Assembly: GCA_035048495.1 (NCBI GenBank)
Contig: CM068552.1
Coordinates: forward strand, 11,571,501 to 11,635,500
DNA from: Euptelea pleiosperma
Taxonomy: Eukaryota > Streptophyta > Magnoliopsida > Ranunculales > Eupteleaceae
Reading direction: 5' to 3'
DNA length: 64,000 bases
The notes below the pieces were generated by a model. That model was not told the DNA's origin. It did no database searches and was given only the letters and a program-made list of their open reading frames with translations. Below, one piece after another: positions 37,001-48,271 of this stretch; position 1 is the stretch's first letter, and every line of letters starts with the position of its first letter. A program made the position numbers and the translations under genes.

Positions 37001-40000
37001 TGATCTTGTGAATTTTGAAATGTGGGGTAACTTCTGTTTTTTTTTCCTCTTTCTTAAAAAAGTGTTGTGTTAAATTACCATCTTTTACAAATCTTAGACG
37101 GCTTTTACGTTTCTTCCAATCCATCTCTTTTTTATATGATTTTTGTCTAAAGCAAAGGCACCAAGCAATAGCCTTGAAATATTATTCATAGTTTCAAGTT
37201 TCAAATGAACACACGTTTCGCCCGAAAAGTTTCGTCAATGAACTAAAATCTAAGTGTTTCGGGTTTTGCTTGGTTTCGATAGTTTCAACCGAAACTAATT
37301 TGTTTCATTCGTATTGTCTGAAACGTTTCGGACGATACAAACCAGTTGGGCTTTTATATGAGGAACACGAGCCGAACCTCACTTTTCCACTCACTTCTCG
37401 ACCTATACTCCTCTAAACCCCCATCCCTTATGATGCCCAGATATGGATACGGGAAGCGGGGATACGGGTCAACATTTTTCAAAATCAATGACAAGAATAA
37501 GGATACGAGTATCATATTTTGTAGTTCAAAATTTTCCTTTTTTCTAATTTTTTCAACTTTTTATGAATGATACGTGTCGGTGCCGTGTCCCGTGTCGTGT
37601 CGACGAGGATACGATGGCCATGTACAAGTATTCGGGTATCATAGCCCATCCGCCCAAAATCATCATTGAGTATTAATCAATAATAACCTATATTTGTCTA
37701 CGATTTGGATTTGAAAACACGATTTTGAGCTATACTTAATGAATTTTCCCAAATCGACCAAATTTGGGGATTTCACGTAATAAGGTAATAATCCCTCCAT
37801 TTCTCCTCTATTAGCACTAACTCAAGCATGGAATCAAAGATCCACGGATCCTTGACTAGATCCATGGATTTTTGTGTGTGTTTTTTTTAATTTCCTATTT
37901 TTTGTATTTTTCAAAATAAAAAAATTCAAAATTACTTTTATTTTTCCTTCCAAAGTTTTGCAAGAGGTAGATCTCGATAAAATAAAATAAAAAATCTATA
38001 AAAAAATCAATACATCTCAAATTAAAATACAAATTTCAAAAAATGATTGATCCCTGGGAAATCTACCCTCTACAAAACTTTGGAAGAAAAAAGAAAACAA
38101 ATTCTGAAATGCGCAAGTCCTGAGTTCGAATCCCCCCCTTGGGACCACCCCCTGGGATTTATCCCAGTACACTAGTAATGCAGGGGCATTTTCACACTGG
38201 GCTCGAGTAAGGCAGTCTATGTATATGGGGCCGCACACTCGAGGTGGGATAGCCCTTGTGAAATGGGACCCGCGAAGGAGGGTTCGACCGAGGGCCTAGA
38301 TCATGGGCTATGAAATGAAGGAATTTAATCTCACGCTACCAACAATCGCAGCTTTTGGGGTGTATTGGTTAAATGTCATGCATCAAAGTGGTATCAGAGC
38401 GGGAGGTCTCGTGTTCGAGACTCCTCGCCGGGGGTGATTAATGCAGGGGCATTTTCACACCGGGATCGAGTGGGGCAGCCTACATATATGGGGCATACTC
38501 GAGGTGGGATGGCCGTGTGAAATGGGACCCACGAAGGAGGGTTCAACCGAGGGCCTGGATCATAGGCTATGAAATAAAGGAATTTAATCTCACGCTACCA
38601 ACAGTCGCGGCTTTTGGGGAGTATTGGTTAAATGTCCTGCATCAACCAGGCACGTGGGGAAGGGGTGACTTACGTGCCCCGTGGGATTAGTCGGGTGCTT
38701 TAAGAGTCTCGGATACCCATTGTACTATATATATATATATATATATTTAATTTTTCTTTTTTTCAAAGTTTTGCAAAAGATAGATCTTATAGGGGGATCC
38801 ATCATATCATGAAATTGAGGTTTTTTTGAATTTTTTAGCTTTTTTGAAATATAAAAATTATTAAATAAATGTGTTTTTGCATTTATTTTTTCCTTTTTGT
38901 TCAAGAGTTTTGTAGAAGGTAGATCTCCTTAGGATCCATTATTTAATAATATTGGTTTTTTTGAATTTTTAAAATATTTTTCAAAATATAAAAAATTATT
39001 AAATAAATACGTATTTTTTTCCTAGTTGCTTCCATAGTTTTGGAGAAGGTAGATCTCTTCTCATAACTAACATATGTTTCTCTTAAAATAGAGGAGTAGA
39101 TTGAATACTTGGAATGCAAGTTTACAAGACAGACTTTGGTTCAGCCCGACTCTTTTTTACCCGAAATTAGTTATGTAATATAGTTTTATATGAAATCTTG
39201 TTGCATTTATACATTCTTATTTTTTGAGTTTTCTAATAACTTTTCAAAGCCTCTTGATAGGATTTCGTCTATTTCACTTTAGTTTCACCAGGTTGCTGAC
39301 AAAACCAACTAAAACCACCGAAACGAAACCCGTGCCTTTGAACCATGAGCAACACCATTTGAAACTCGAGAATATTAGTTTGTCATTAAGGCAGCATATG
39401 GATCGCGGACAAAAAAATTGGAAAACATTTTTTTCCAGAAATTGAGTTGTCCGCACATTTGGCAAATTAAGGGTAAAAAGGGAAAACGAAAATAATTTTT
39501 TGCCCAAAAAAAGAGAGAGGGGGGGATGAGAGAAGGTCCTTCTTCAGTGTATTCACACACATTAATATTAAACAATCTCTTAAACATATAATTTTCTGCT
39601 CAATTTTGGATGGAAATAATTTTGCTGCATTTACTGTTTGATTTTGGAGTTCCTGTTTTTAACATTCAAAGTTGTTTTCTAGTTTTGATGATTTATGCCC
39701 TGAACATGATCTAATCAGAGGTACTTGTTCTCGTGTCATAGGATGGTAGATAAAGAAAACCAACACCACCAAACTTCATTGCTGTAGAAACCAATAAACA
39801 CATTGTCATGCTATTTCATTGGGAAAATATTACTTGCACTTTTGATGACTTAGAGACTCGCAGAAGGACCCAACAGTTTGCTTTTAATTGGGATTTTATG
39901 TTTTATATTCGTTTACAGTCTTATGATTCGGATGAGTATATGTAGCCTCTTGGTTTGCAATCAGTATTGGCATATATTCAAGCATCTGTCCTAAACAGCC

Positions 40001-43000
40001 ATTTTCCTCCCGATAATTTTAGGATTTTCCCATAATCAACCAAATCGCCGAAATTTTGTCCAGAAATGCAGGAAAATTGTTGGCCTGGAAAACAGTTTTC
40101 CTAGTCATTTTTTCCCTCACCCAAATACAGCCTAAGTTGCACAATGCAAATTCTATTTCACAACACGGGCTGCTCGGTCCTTGCTAATGAAATCGAACAT
40201 TTATTTGCGTCATTTTCATGAGCACTGGTATTGTTCCATCATTTTGTTAAAATTATTAGCATAATTTCAAAGTATTAGGCATGACATGTTTCCCTGTATG
40301 CACTTATAAAAAAAAAATGTTTCCCTGTATGCACTAATTGTAATATCCAAAAGTAAATATGATCGTGCAAATTGTTAGGCCAAATATCACTTTTTGCATT
40401 TCATAAACCTCTATTACTTCCAATATTTCAGGAAACCTCAGGGCCATGTTTTGCCAAGAGCCCTAAACAATTATATTACTTCAATATTGCAATACGTACT
40501 TTTTACAAGTTCCTTCTCCTTAGCTGCTGCCATCCTTCTAAGTTTTGCAGCTTGCGCAAATGTTGATGGACTGCCATCACAAACAAAGCAAAAGAAATTG
40601 TTATATGTCATATGTTAGAATTGAATGCATGGTTGGATATGTTAATAGTAAAACATGTGTTGTCTCTATAGATTTTCTGTTTTCTGCAAGTTTGAATATA
40701 AGTCATCAAGAACCAAAAAGTGTGCATCATGATCAACTAACATATATGGTCTTATCAATCACTCAAAAGTTAAAAATGAGTATCCATAATGAAGGAGCTC
40801 AATCTGTTTATTCATACTAGAGGGCGGCGTAGTTTATTAGAGGAGGTGGCATTTTTGGGAGAAAAAGGTGACGGTTGACTCATGCTAGAGAATTTTTTAG
40901 CACAAAAGAGTTCTACAGTGCCTAAAATGCCCCTATTTATATTAAATTTGCAATGGATATTGTGGGGAGATTTTTGGAAAAATGACAAAATTGGAAATTT
41001 TGGCAAACTAAGGGTAGTTTTTGAAGATTATGGAGGGATAATTTTGGAAATTTTGCAATCCAAGGGGGAAAATTAGGAAGATTGATTTTTTTTAAAATTT
41101 GAGGCAGTTTTGAAGGTTGATGCAACTCAAGGGGTAGTTTTGAAAAGTTTTTATTGATTGTGATAGGTGTAACATTTACCATTAATGGAAAAAGTAAAGT
41201 AAATAAGAATAGATTAAAAAGTCCTTGAATATTGTATATCTTATGATTAATTAAGTATGGTCATTTAATGGACTAATAGGTGTCTAGATTTTTTTCATTT
41301 TTATTTTTAGGTAGGCAACTAATAGGTGCCTAGGTGAATGTCGTGTAGTGTGGTAGGCAAGTTTTGGCTTTAAAATAGTATAAATCTCTCACAGTCTAGT
41401 TCATTCTCAAATAACTGAATAAGCCACATTAACAGTTGGGTCATCCAAAGGGTGAACTCAAAGACTTGAAGGTTGTTGGAGACTTGGAGTATTTTAATTT
41501 CAATTAGTTTTAATAATAAATTAGTATTTTTCGTTTTTCTAGTTGGTAGGTTTTGAACCCAAAACCACTAGTTTATATAGGTAAGCTTTATTTTGACTTT
41601 CTTTATTGTATATGGTTTATCTTAGTGTCCTTATGTGTGAGAATAGTCCCACATTGACTAGGAAAGTGAATGGAGAAGGGAATATAAGTTCACCATCTCA
41701 TAAGAGACTTGATTGTGTAAACACACACATGATCTAGTGTAGAGAGGTGTTACACATGTTGCATCAATACTTATTGTCCTAAACTTCACATACGTATAAG
41801 GTCTAAATTAAATCAGTAAAGTAGAAAAGATTAGGATAAAAGAGAAGAGAATAAAAGAAAAGAATGGAGAATGAGAAATCATGTATTATATGGAGCACGA
41901 TTTTCGACATTTATATTAAGGAGGTGAACGACAAAGAAATACCCCTCGTACCCAAGTTAAAATGAAACAGGAAAAACAAAGACATAACCAACACTCCCCC
42001 CATCAAGTTGGTGCAAAGATATCTATCATGCCCAACTTGATTAACATATTTTGGAGATAACCCTTTCTAATACCCTTAGTCAAAACATCTGCAACTTGCT
42101 ATTTTGTCTTGACATAAGGTGTGCAAATCTGCCCACTCCTCAACTTCTCTTGATGAAGTGTCTGTCAACCTCTATGTGCTTGGTCCTACATGTTGGACTG
42201 ACTATGGGTAATGCTAATGGCAGCTTTATTGTCACAATATAAGCTCATTGGCTCTTGAACTTTGATTCCAACTCGCCCAACAGTCTTCAACCATAAAAGC
42301 TCACACACTACATGGGCCATAGACCGAAACTAAGTGGGATCTTGTCCCTGAGAAGAAAAAATATTCGGTTTAGGATGGACCAAAATTGTTGAATTTTAAT
42401 CCGAAGAAAAGAGCAAAGAAAATGATGAAGGGGATGAGGAGCTATTGGCTCTACTCGAATGGTTCTATAAAAAGGACATGAGGCTCATAGGGCCAAGATG
42501 CATGTATGCATCTTTTTGCCTCATGTGCTTGAGCACTATGAGTCCTCAAGCAGTGTGGTGTGGATCTCTTTTGGGCCTCATAACTTGGGCCTCTAATGGG
42601 CCCTCAAGCAACAAAAAAAAAAGAATGCGGGGTCATCTTAAGCCAATGGACTTGGGCCTATACAAGAAGCCCATATGAAAACAACACCCTTTTTGGTTTT
42701 GTTCACCGACCCAAATAAGGGATTTGCTCAAACAAAAAAGGTAAAAAGAGGTAATGTGGGGTTTGAAACCCAAAGAAGAAGATAGAAATTTATGGAAGCA
42801 GCACAAACACAGCAAGAAAGCTACTTATCAATTTATACAAGAGCCTTGGATCCCACATTGGGAGGCTGTGATCCGTGTTTTGAGATATCTCAACTCTCAA
42901 GAAAGCTACTTATCAAAAAAAAAAATATCTCAAGGGAGCTCCTGGTTGTGGTTTGTTATACCAGACGCATGGTCATGTATGCGTTGAGGGCTATGCGGAT

Positions 43001-46000
43001 ATTGATTGGGCTAACTCATCATCTGATTGAAGATCTACCACAAGATATTACACATTCCTTAGTGGGACCTTGGTCGTGGCAGAGCAAGAAACAGAGTGTG
43101 GTGGCTTGGTCTAGCGCAAAAGTTGAGTATCGGGCTATGGCTCATACTACTTTGAATTGACATGGTTGAGAAATCTTCTCCAAGAGATGGGATTTGCAAT
43201 TGATCTCTCTATTCCTCTGTTTTGCGATAATCAAGCAGTTGTCCATATTGCTTTTAATTAATAAGAGGACCAAGCACATTGAAGTCGATTGCCACTTCAT
43301 CAGAGAGAAAGTTGAAAATTGTGACATTTGTACTCCGTATGTGAAGTCAAAACATCAATTAGCTGATGTATTAGCAAGATATTGAGTCGCACGAGGAGTG
43401 GTTTCTAATGTTCCAAGCTAGGTATATACGATATACATGCTTCAGCTTGAGGGGGAGTGTTAATGCAACATAAGGGTATCTTGTACTTTTACCTATATTA
43501 TACGATTAATATATATAATAATTGTGAGGGTCGACCAGTGTAGTTTCAAGACAACATTTTGATTTCCTCTTATTTTTTGCGTCTTAGAGCACCCGACTAG
43601 TCCCTCGAGGCACGATAGTCACCCCTTCCACACGTGTCGGAGTGTACTGGGAGAATTAATGTGGACTGAGCCACTTATTACCCAACTCTTTCCAAGGGGT
43701 GGCCCCAAGGAGAGTTGATGTGGAGTCCTGGCCACCCGCACTCAACCCTCTATTTCGATTTCCTCCTCTCTGTCTTCTTCTCCTTCCTCTTCCCATCTCA
43801 AAAACCCGCTTTACTTTACACTATTAAACAAGATTTTAGAGACTAAGAAAATATAAATCAATGGAGAAGTACTATTGTACTTATTCACAAAAATATGGGA
43901 GATGTTGAAAATAACACCAACTATAGTGGGGTAAAACTAAAGACACGTTACGAAAATGAGACTTAGACAATTAACAAAGAAATTTTGAGAAAACAATAGG
44001 AATCTCTACATGATTATTATTGTCTAAGGAAAAGCATATGATAAAGTTCCTAGAGTGTAAATTTGGTGAGTACTAGAGAAAAGGAGTCATAAGCAAATAT
44101 ATAGAGGGGAGCACCAACTAGTGTGAGAACAGCTGATGGTAAGGTAAGTGAGTTTTCAGTTTCAATGAGTTCGCACCAAGGACTAGTTCCGTGTCCCTAT
44201 CTTTTTACACTAGTTACAAATATATTAACTATTCATATTCAATGGGAGATTCCTAGGTGTATTTTATTTGTAAATGGTGTAGTTTTAGTTAATAAATCAA
44301 AAGAGTAAATGCAAAACTAGGTTTGATTATGCATAAAGATGGAGAGATTGAAATCGATCTTGCCAATATAACTAGAGTTGGGTGGCTAACATGAATATGC
44401 GCTTCCAAAGTGTCATGTGAACAACACATACTAATCAAACTAATGGAAAAAAATTTGCAAGACAACAACAAAACCTGATATACTCTATTGAGCAAAATGT
44501 TGGGCAATGAAGAAACATATTCATAGAATGAATGTAACAGAAATGAGGATGTTCTGATGGATAAGTGAAAAGACTGAAAGAGAGTATCATAAATAAGCAC
44601 ATCCAAGGGAGTCTAGAAGTAACTTTAATAGGGGATAAAATAAATAAAAGTCCATTGGATGGTTTGTACACATACAACAAAAGCCAATGAGTGTGCAAGT
44701 GAGAAGAAGTGTCTTGGTGCATGTTGAAGGCTCTAAAAGAGCGAAAAGAAGGCCAAAAATGACGTAGATAGAGTTAGTGAGATTAACAGAAGATATAGCT
44801 ATAGATATAATTGAATGGTGAAATAAGATTCATGTTGGTAACCCAAATAGTTGGCATAAGGCATTGCGAATGATGATGATGATGATTATGATGTCAATTT
44901 TCTAAAATTAGGCTAAGGATTCTTGTTAAAGACTGACACCCTAAATTTCCATAAATTTTTTTATAAATAATATCCAACCATGAAATACGAGAAAAATATC
45001 TAAAGCTATTCGCATATAAATTATGGGTAAGTAGCTAACTGCATCATAAAAAACAAGAGTAGCATTCCAAAATTCCATATAAGTTGAGTTGAAGCATTTG
45101 AGTCACCCACTTGGAAAAGGAGCTCGCCTCTTTTAAAAGCTCCTTTATTTCTTGGCGCAACTGAATTTGCTCAACATTTTGTAATCCTCTCTGAAAAGAA
45201 AAGCATAAGACCATCTTTAATGAAAATGTCAATATAGATATCTTTCCACAATAAGTGGAATTATCAAATGAAGAGGAAAAGATATCCGACTGAAAAGAAA
45301 ATGGTGTAAGTAATTCAAAAACATTATAGCAACATAGTTACTAGTTTCTTCTGTCAAGATTTGTATCACAGATGGAGCCACCTGCCATACAGAGACAAGT
45401 TCGCGCTTTCTCGAGACAAAAAGAAAAGGATCAATTTCGGATTGATGATGCTCCGAGATAGGAGGCAGCATGTTTGCTATCACTACCGCAATCGATTGCA
45501 AATTCCTATGGGGTCTGTAAATAATCGATAGAAAATGCAATCTTTCCACAATACATATTAGGGAATTTTTGACATACCCCCCCCCCATAATTTAAAAAAG
45601 CTGACATACCATGACCTAGTCCACTGTCTATGACCGTGGTTGACCAATGTTAAAACGTGAGCAGGCTTGTGTGCTTCTCTCAAACACGTTAAAATGATAA
45701 TAAAAAAAAGCCCATAATTTCCAGATCTCTCTTTCTCTGCAAATCTCTATCTTTGTCGGTAAATCTCAAATCTCTCTCGTTCTCTCTTCCAATCGCTCAC
45801 TCGTTCTTCTAGTCAGAGAGAAAAGAAATTTTTTTTTCATAAACTTCCAAGAAATTGTTTCTTGTAAGTTTATACAAGTCCTTAATGTTGAAGTACGCCA
45901 TTCCAAATCATTAACAGCAACAACGTTCAAGAAGCGGCGAGGGAAACAGATGGTTACTTCATCAAGAGCGGAATCGTCACAATAATTAAGGATGCTTTGA

Positions 46001-48271
46001 TACCCAGCGGAACCATTATCTAGAGTCGCACTCCTTTCCTTTTTGATGGCGTGTATTAAGAAGACTCCCTTCCCCTGTTTTTAGTTTTTGGGCCTGAGAA
46101 TTATGTGTATTAAAAGCTATATCTCCATCGTAGTGTAAGGTGTTTAGCAGAGGGAGGACCTGAGAACTTGTTCTGTAAAGGTTTCTTTACCATTTTATTG
46201 GCAAAGAAAGTTTCGGGTCCATGAGAATCAGTTTGTTCTTTTGTTTCATAATTAATCTTATTTATAATACAGCATGTAGATGATCTGTTGTATTTATATC
46301 ATGTCACTTTGCATCTCTTGGGAATTGTTATCCATGTTAACCAGGCCTACAATTTGACATGGGACAGTTCATAACTACAGGAGCTTCCCTTGTATTATGA
46401 TGAACCCACTGCCCGTCGTCCATCAAACAAATAAGATAGGAGAATAGGCTATGTCTCATAAGATTTGGGATTATAGGCATTGCTGCATTCATTTGATATT
46501 ACATATTTTCTTGGCAAGCATAGCTTCCCCTTGTACTAATAAAAACCCACCAAAGATATGATTTACTTATGTTGAGCTTTCTTCAACTTCTCTCAAGGAA
46601 AATCAACCTTTTTCTTGGCAACAAAGAACGAACATGTCCAACTAATGATGATATTGGGCTTCAGCCAAAAGCTCCTTTGACCATCATGCTGCACGGCAAG
46701 GGTACGGCCATTGAGAATGCACGTTCCATCCCACCAACAGTGGAAAAAAAAGAAGGCATTTGTATATATCAAGGCAGTAAGCTTTCTTACCCAAGCGATT
46801 GTATAGGCCTAGTTTCTGAATGAACTATTTACCCACCCTTAAATTTCTCATCACCGAACACCACGAAAAACGTGAACCAAATAGAAATAAAATGAGCCTA
46901 TTTCTTTCTCTCTCTGACTAGAAGAACGAGCGCGCAAGCGAGCGGAAGAGAGGGCGAGAGAGATTCGAGATTTACAAAGAAAGAGAAAGATTCGTAGAGA
47001 GAGAGAGAGAGAGAGATCTGAAAGTTATGGGCTTTTTTGTCATTTCATCAGAGATTGAAGCAAGCACATCGAGACACGTTATCACTTCAACCGAGACCTC
47101 ATGGAGAAAAAAGAAAGGCGAGGTTGACTACGTAAAAAGTCGAGATCAAATAGTTGACATTTTCACAAAGCCACTCAAAGCAGACACATTCCAAGATTAA
47201 GAACTTTGCTTGGGGTTACAAATCAAGTTTAAGGGGAATGTTTTGGAAATTAAACTTGATTTGTAGTAATAGTCTTATGAGTCCCACAAGTTAAATTAAG
47301 ACAAATGTTTTAGTACACCTAAGTTATTGTAGATAATTGTCTAAAACATTCTTGTTGTAGTTTAGAAAAGTGTATATTCTAGAATAGAGTAGCTGATAGA
47401 AATCAATGATGTGTGTAGAATGTTTCCAAGTCTAGAGTTATCTAAGGTAGTTTGGGGTTGAATAATTAATGTCTAGAATGTTCAAAAGAGTACTATAAAT
47501 ATAAATAGGACATGGATTGTAGTTGTTGATTCAAGTTGTGAAACAAAGATCTAGTGATTCCATACTTGGCCTCTCACCTATAAACCCTATCCTCTCTATA
47601 CAAATACCTCATTTTATAACACTATCAACGTTTAATCTGGCTTTCAAATGTTTGGTTTTGGAGGCTAGAATTTTACCACATTTCTCTGTTATAGGGCTCC
47701 TCCGGCTCTCTGACGGACCTGGGGCTTTGCTTGAAGGTTTCTCACGTACAAGTGTCTCACCGAGAGGAACGCCACAAATGTGAATACCGTTACCGTTTAT
47801 TAGCCCATGAACGGACATGTTAAATAACCAAAACATTTAATATACCCCAAATTCGCTCAAGTAGACAGATAATTTGATCAGACTCAGATTGCAAAATTTC
47901 CAATTTACAATCTGAATTTTCGTCTGAAAGCTCTGTTCTCGTAATCAAAACCTCAGTATAACAACAAATACTGTATTAACCGCTTAAACTAAGATAATTA
48001 ATAGAACAAGACCTAAATATTCTGACTGAAAATCTGTGTTATAAAGAGAAACACCTGTTGAACCTCTGAAATCCGTAAAGTTGGACTACTGAGTTCCGTA
48101 TATCAATCCATCAGATACAAACGCTATACTTCGGAGAAAGGAATGAAGAATCGTTGAGATGAGTACCTTCTTCAGGTGTTCTAAAAAAATGGAGATGAGT
48201 TGCAGAACGACGACGACGACGAAGATCAGAGGAGCTGCGAAAGAACTTCGACTTTTTAGGGTTTCTTCCAT
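31058..48271 (-). CDS. GET1: GET1/WRB, tail-anchored protein insertion receptor subunit
   Basis: Seven exons splice in frame to 176 residues: 48271-48167, 45190-45111, 40570-40500, 36583-36513, 36427-36346, 31559-31510 and 31129-31058, all GT-AG. The N-terminus [20 protein letters not shown] is the first membrane segment. A charged cytosolic coiled coil follows, with [38 protein letters not shown] and [18 protein letters not shown] second membrane region, [20 protein letters not shown], is joined through [16 protein letters not shown] to [20 protein letters not shown]. This is the WRB/CHD5 fold of the ER receptor that takes tail-anchored proteins from GET3. Length matches the family. Five exons are 50-82 nt, and the introns are 2976, 4540, 3916, 85, 4786 and 380 bp, most filled with mobile elements. 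The reading frame is intact. Confidence 0.93.
31560..34044 (-). other. GET1 intron 5, downstream part
   Basis: Intronic, AT-rich; a short agatt repeat lies at 33121-33140. No nested gene or clear element was seen in this part. The rest of the intron holds the L1 LINE. Confidence 0.5.
34045..36050 (+). mobile_element. 5'-truncated L1-type LINE in GET1 intron 5
   Basis: It is flanked by a perfect 11-bp target duplication, attatctcaat, at 34034-34044 and 36051-36061. It ends with taaataaataaaaaaa. Plus-strand frames show the LINE reverse transcriptase: [43 protein letters not shown], the catalytic FVDD in [10 protein letters not shown], then a zf-RVT block with [20 protein letters not shown]. 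Stops and a missing internal segment near 35097 make it inactive. It is antisense to GET1. Confidence 0.9.
36584..38100 (-). other. GET1 intron 3, downstream part
   Basis: Intronic. It includes repetitive tracts with tttcg words (37160-37340) and gatacg/cgtgtc words (37430-37640), both degenerate repeats without coding signal. Confidence 0.45.
38101..38735 (+). mobile_element. Au-like SINE split by a minimal LTR element
   Basis: The left part has a pol III B-box-like gagttcgaatcc (about 38120-38132). The right part, from about 38645, carries gtgccccgtgggattagtcg followed by ctcggatacccattgta. That is the style of the 3' half of plant Au SINEs. Between them sits the LTR element at 38172-38644. 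TA repeats follow the 3' end. Confidence 0.5.
38172..38644 (+). mobile_element. Minimal (SMART/TRIM-like) LTR retroelement
   Basis: Two direct repeats of about 210 bp, 38172-38385 and 38435-38644, share long blocks such as aatgcaggggcattttcaca, gaaggagggttc and aatctcacgctacc, and both end tgcatca. After the first comes tggtatcagagc at 38389-38400, the usual primer binding site complementary to initiator tRNA-Met. The second is preceded by a purine-rich cgccggggg. The internal region is only 49 bp and cannot encode a protein. Confidence 0.8.
38736..40499 (-). other. GET1 intron 3, upstream part
   Basis: AT-rich intron with several imperfect copies of a tttgnagaaggtagatctc-type phrase (38755-39055) and no coding signal. 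Confidence 0.45.
41637..42330 (-). mobile_element. Copia-type retroelement 3' end (fragment)
   Basis: The minus strand reads a degenerate copia RNase H tail: [11 protein letters not shown], then [15 protein letters not shown] and [10 protein letters not shown]. It is followed by a polypurine tract (atggggggag, seen as ctccccccat near 41997) and the start of an LTR, tgttggttatg, running down from about 41993. The lower boundary is unclear. Stops make it a relic. It lies in GET1 intron 2 in sense orientation. Confidence 0.65.
42790..43470 (+). mobile_element. Copia-type retroelement 3' end (fragment)
   Basis: Plus-strand frames, broken by frameshifts, show a copia pol C-terminus: [77 protein letters not shown] and [15 protein letters not shown] polypurine tract, gagggggag at 43447-43455, and a putative LTR start, tgttaatgcaac, follow. 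The right boundary is not resolved. It is antisense to GET1. Confidence 0.75.
43471..43831. other. GET1 intron 2, unassigned
   Basis: GC-richer stretch with ccacacgtgtcgg and ggtggcccc words and no coding signal. It may be the remainder of the LTR that starts near 43456. Confidence 0.3.
43832..44893 (+). mobile_element. RTE-type LINE, 5'-truncated and decayed
   Basis: Plus-strand frames give degenerate RTE motifs: [21 protein letters not shown] with [20 protein letters not shown], and [14 protein letters not shown] (the catalytic DD is changed). The tail has ccaaatagttggcataagg and ends in (atg)n, as RTE elements do. It is related to the copy at 20735-24150 and is antisense to GET1. Confidence 0.75.
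45240..45553 (-). other. Fragment bounded by a 14-bp direct repeat in GET1 intron 1
   Basis: The word atctttccacaata occurs at 45240-45253 and again at 45540-45553, exactly 300 bp apart. The enclosed minus-strand frame is open ([32 protein letters not shown]) but I do not recognise the protein. It could be a captured or retroposed exon fragment, or chance. Confidence 0.35.
45904..46023 (+). pseudogene. Captured C-terminal exon of ADP-glucose pyrophosphorylase small subunit
   Basis: The plus strand reads [16 protein letters not shown], then YFIKSG and [17 protein letters not shown] followed by TAG at 46021-46023. The C-terminus of the plastid starch-synthesis enzyme's small subunit is this conserved, and no other family ends this way to my knowledge. 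No catalytic part is present, and no acceptor site opens the fragment in a usable way. The following 300 bp look like a plant 3' UTR. It lies between the long inverted repeats of the Mutator-like element, antisense to GET1. Confidence 0.8.
46569..46823 (+). other. Unrecognised open frame inside the Mutator-like element
   Basis: An 84-residue frame (containing [20 protein letters not shown]) lies between the captured pyrophosphorylase piece and the right inverted repeat. It could be a second captured fragment. I recognise no family. Confidence 0.25.
47049..47624 (+). mobile_element. Copia-type retroelement 3' end with LTR (fragment)
   Basis: The plus strand reads [37 protein letters not shown] and DTFQD, the copia RNase H tail. 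A polypurine aaggggaa and an LTR start, tgttttggaaatt at 47239, follow. The LTR end is tentatively near 47624. It abuts the right arm of the Mutator-like element and is antisense to GET1. Confidence 0.65.

Larger units (their letters stand above)
45690..47048 (+). mobile_element. Mutator-like (Pack-MULE type) element in GET1 intron 1
   Basis: Long terminal inverted repeats of about 145-150 bp lie at about 45690-45840 and 46900-47048. The left arm reads aaaaaagcccataatttcc, then ct-rich sequence and gttcttctagtcagagag. The right arm is its inverse (gactagaagaacgagcg to agttatgggcttttttg). Between them is not a transposase but a captured plant gene piece (45904-46023 plus apparent 3' UTR). Long TIRs with host gene sequence are the hallmark of Pack-MULEs. 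Exact ends and a 9-bp duplication were not fixed; a copia relic abuts the right arm. Confidence 0.7.

Noticed and set aside
38176..38645. Tandem repeat interpreted as a CRISPR-like or satellite array
   Set aside because: Only two units, with an LTR primer binding site between them; an LTR element explains it.
47609..47836. 75-residue minus-strand frame in GET1 intron 1
   Set aside because: Lies in the intron next to an LTR relic, has no family signature and no plausible splice partners.
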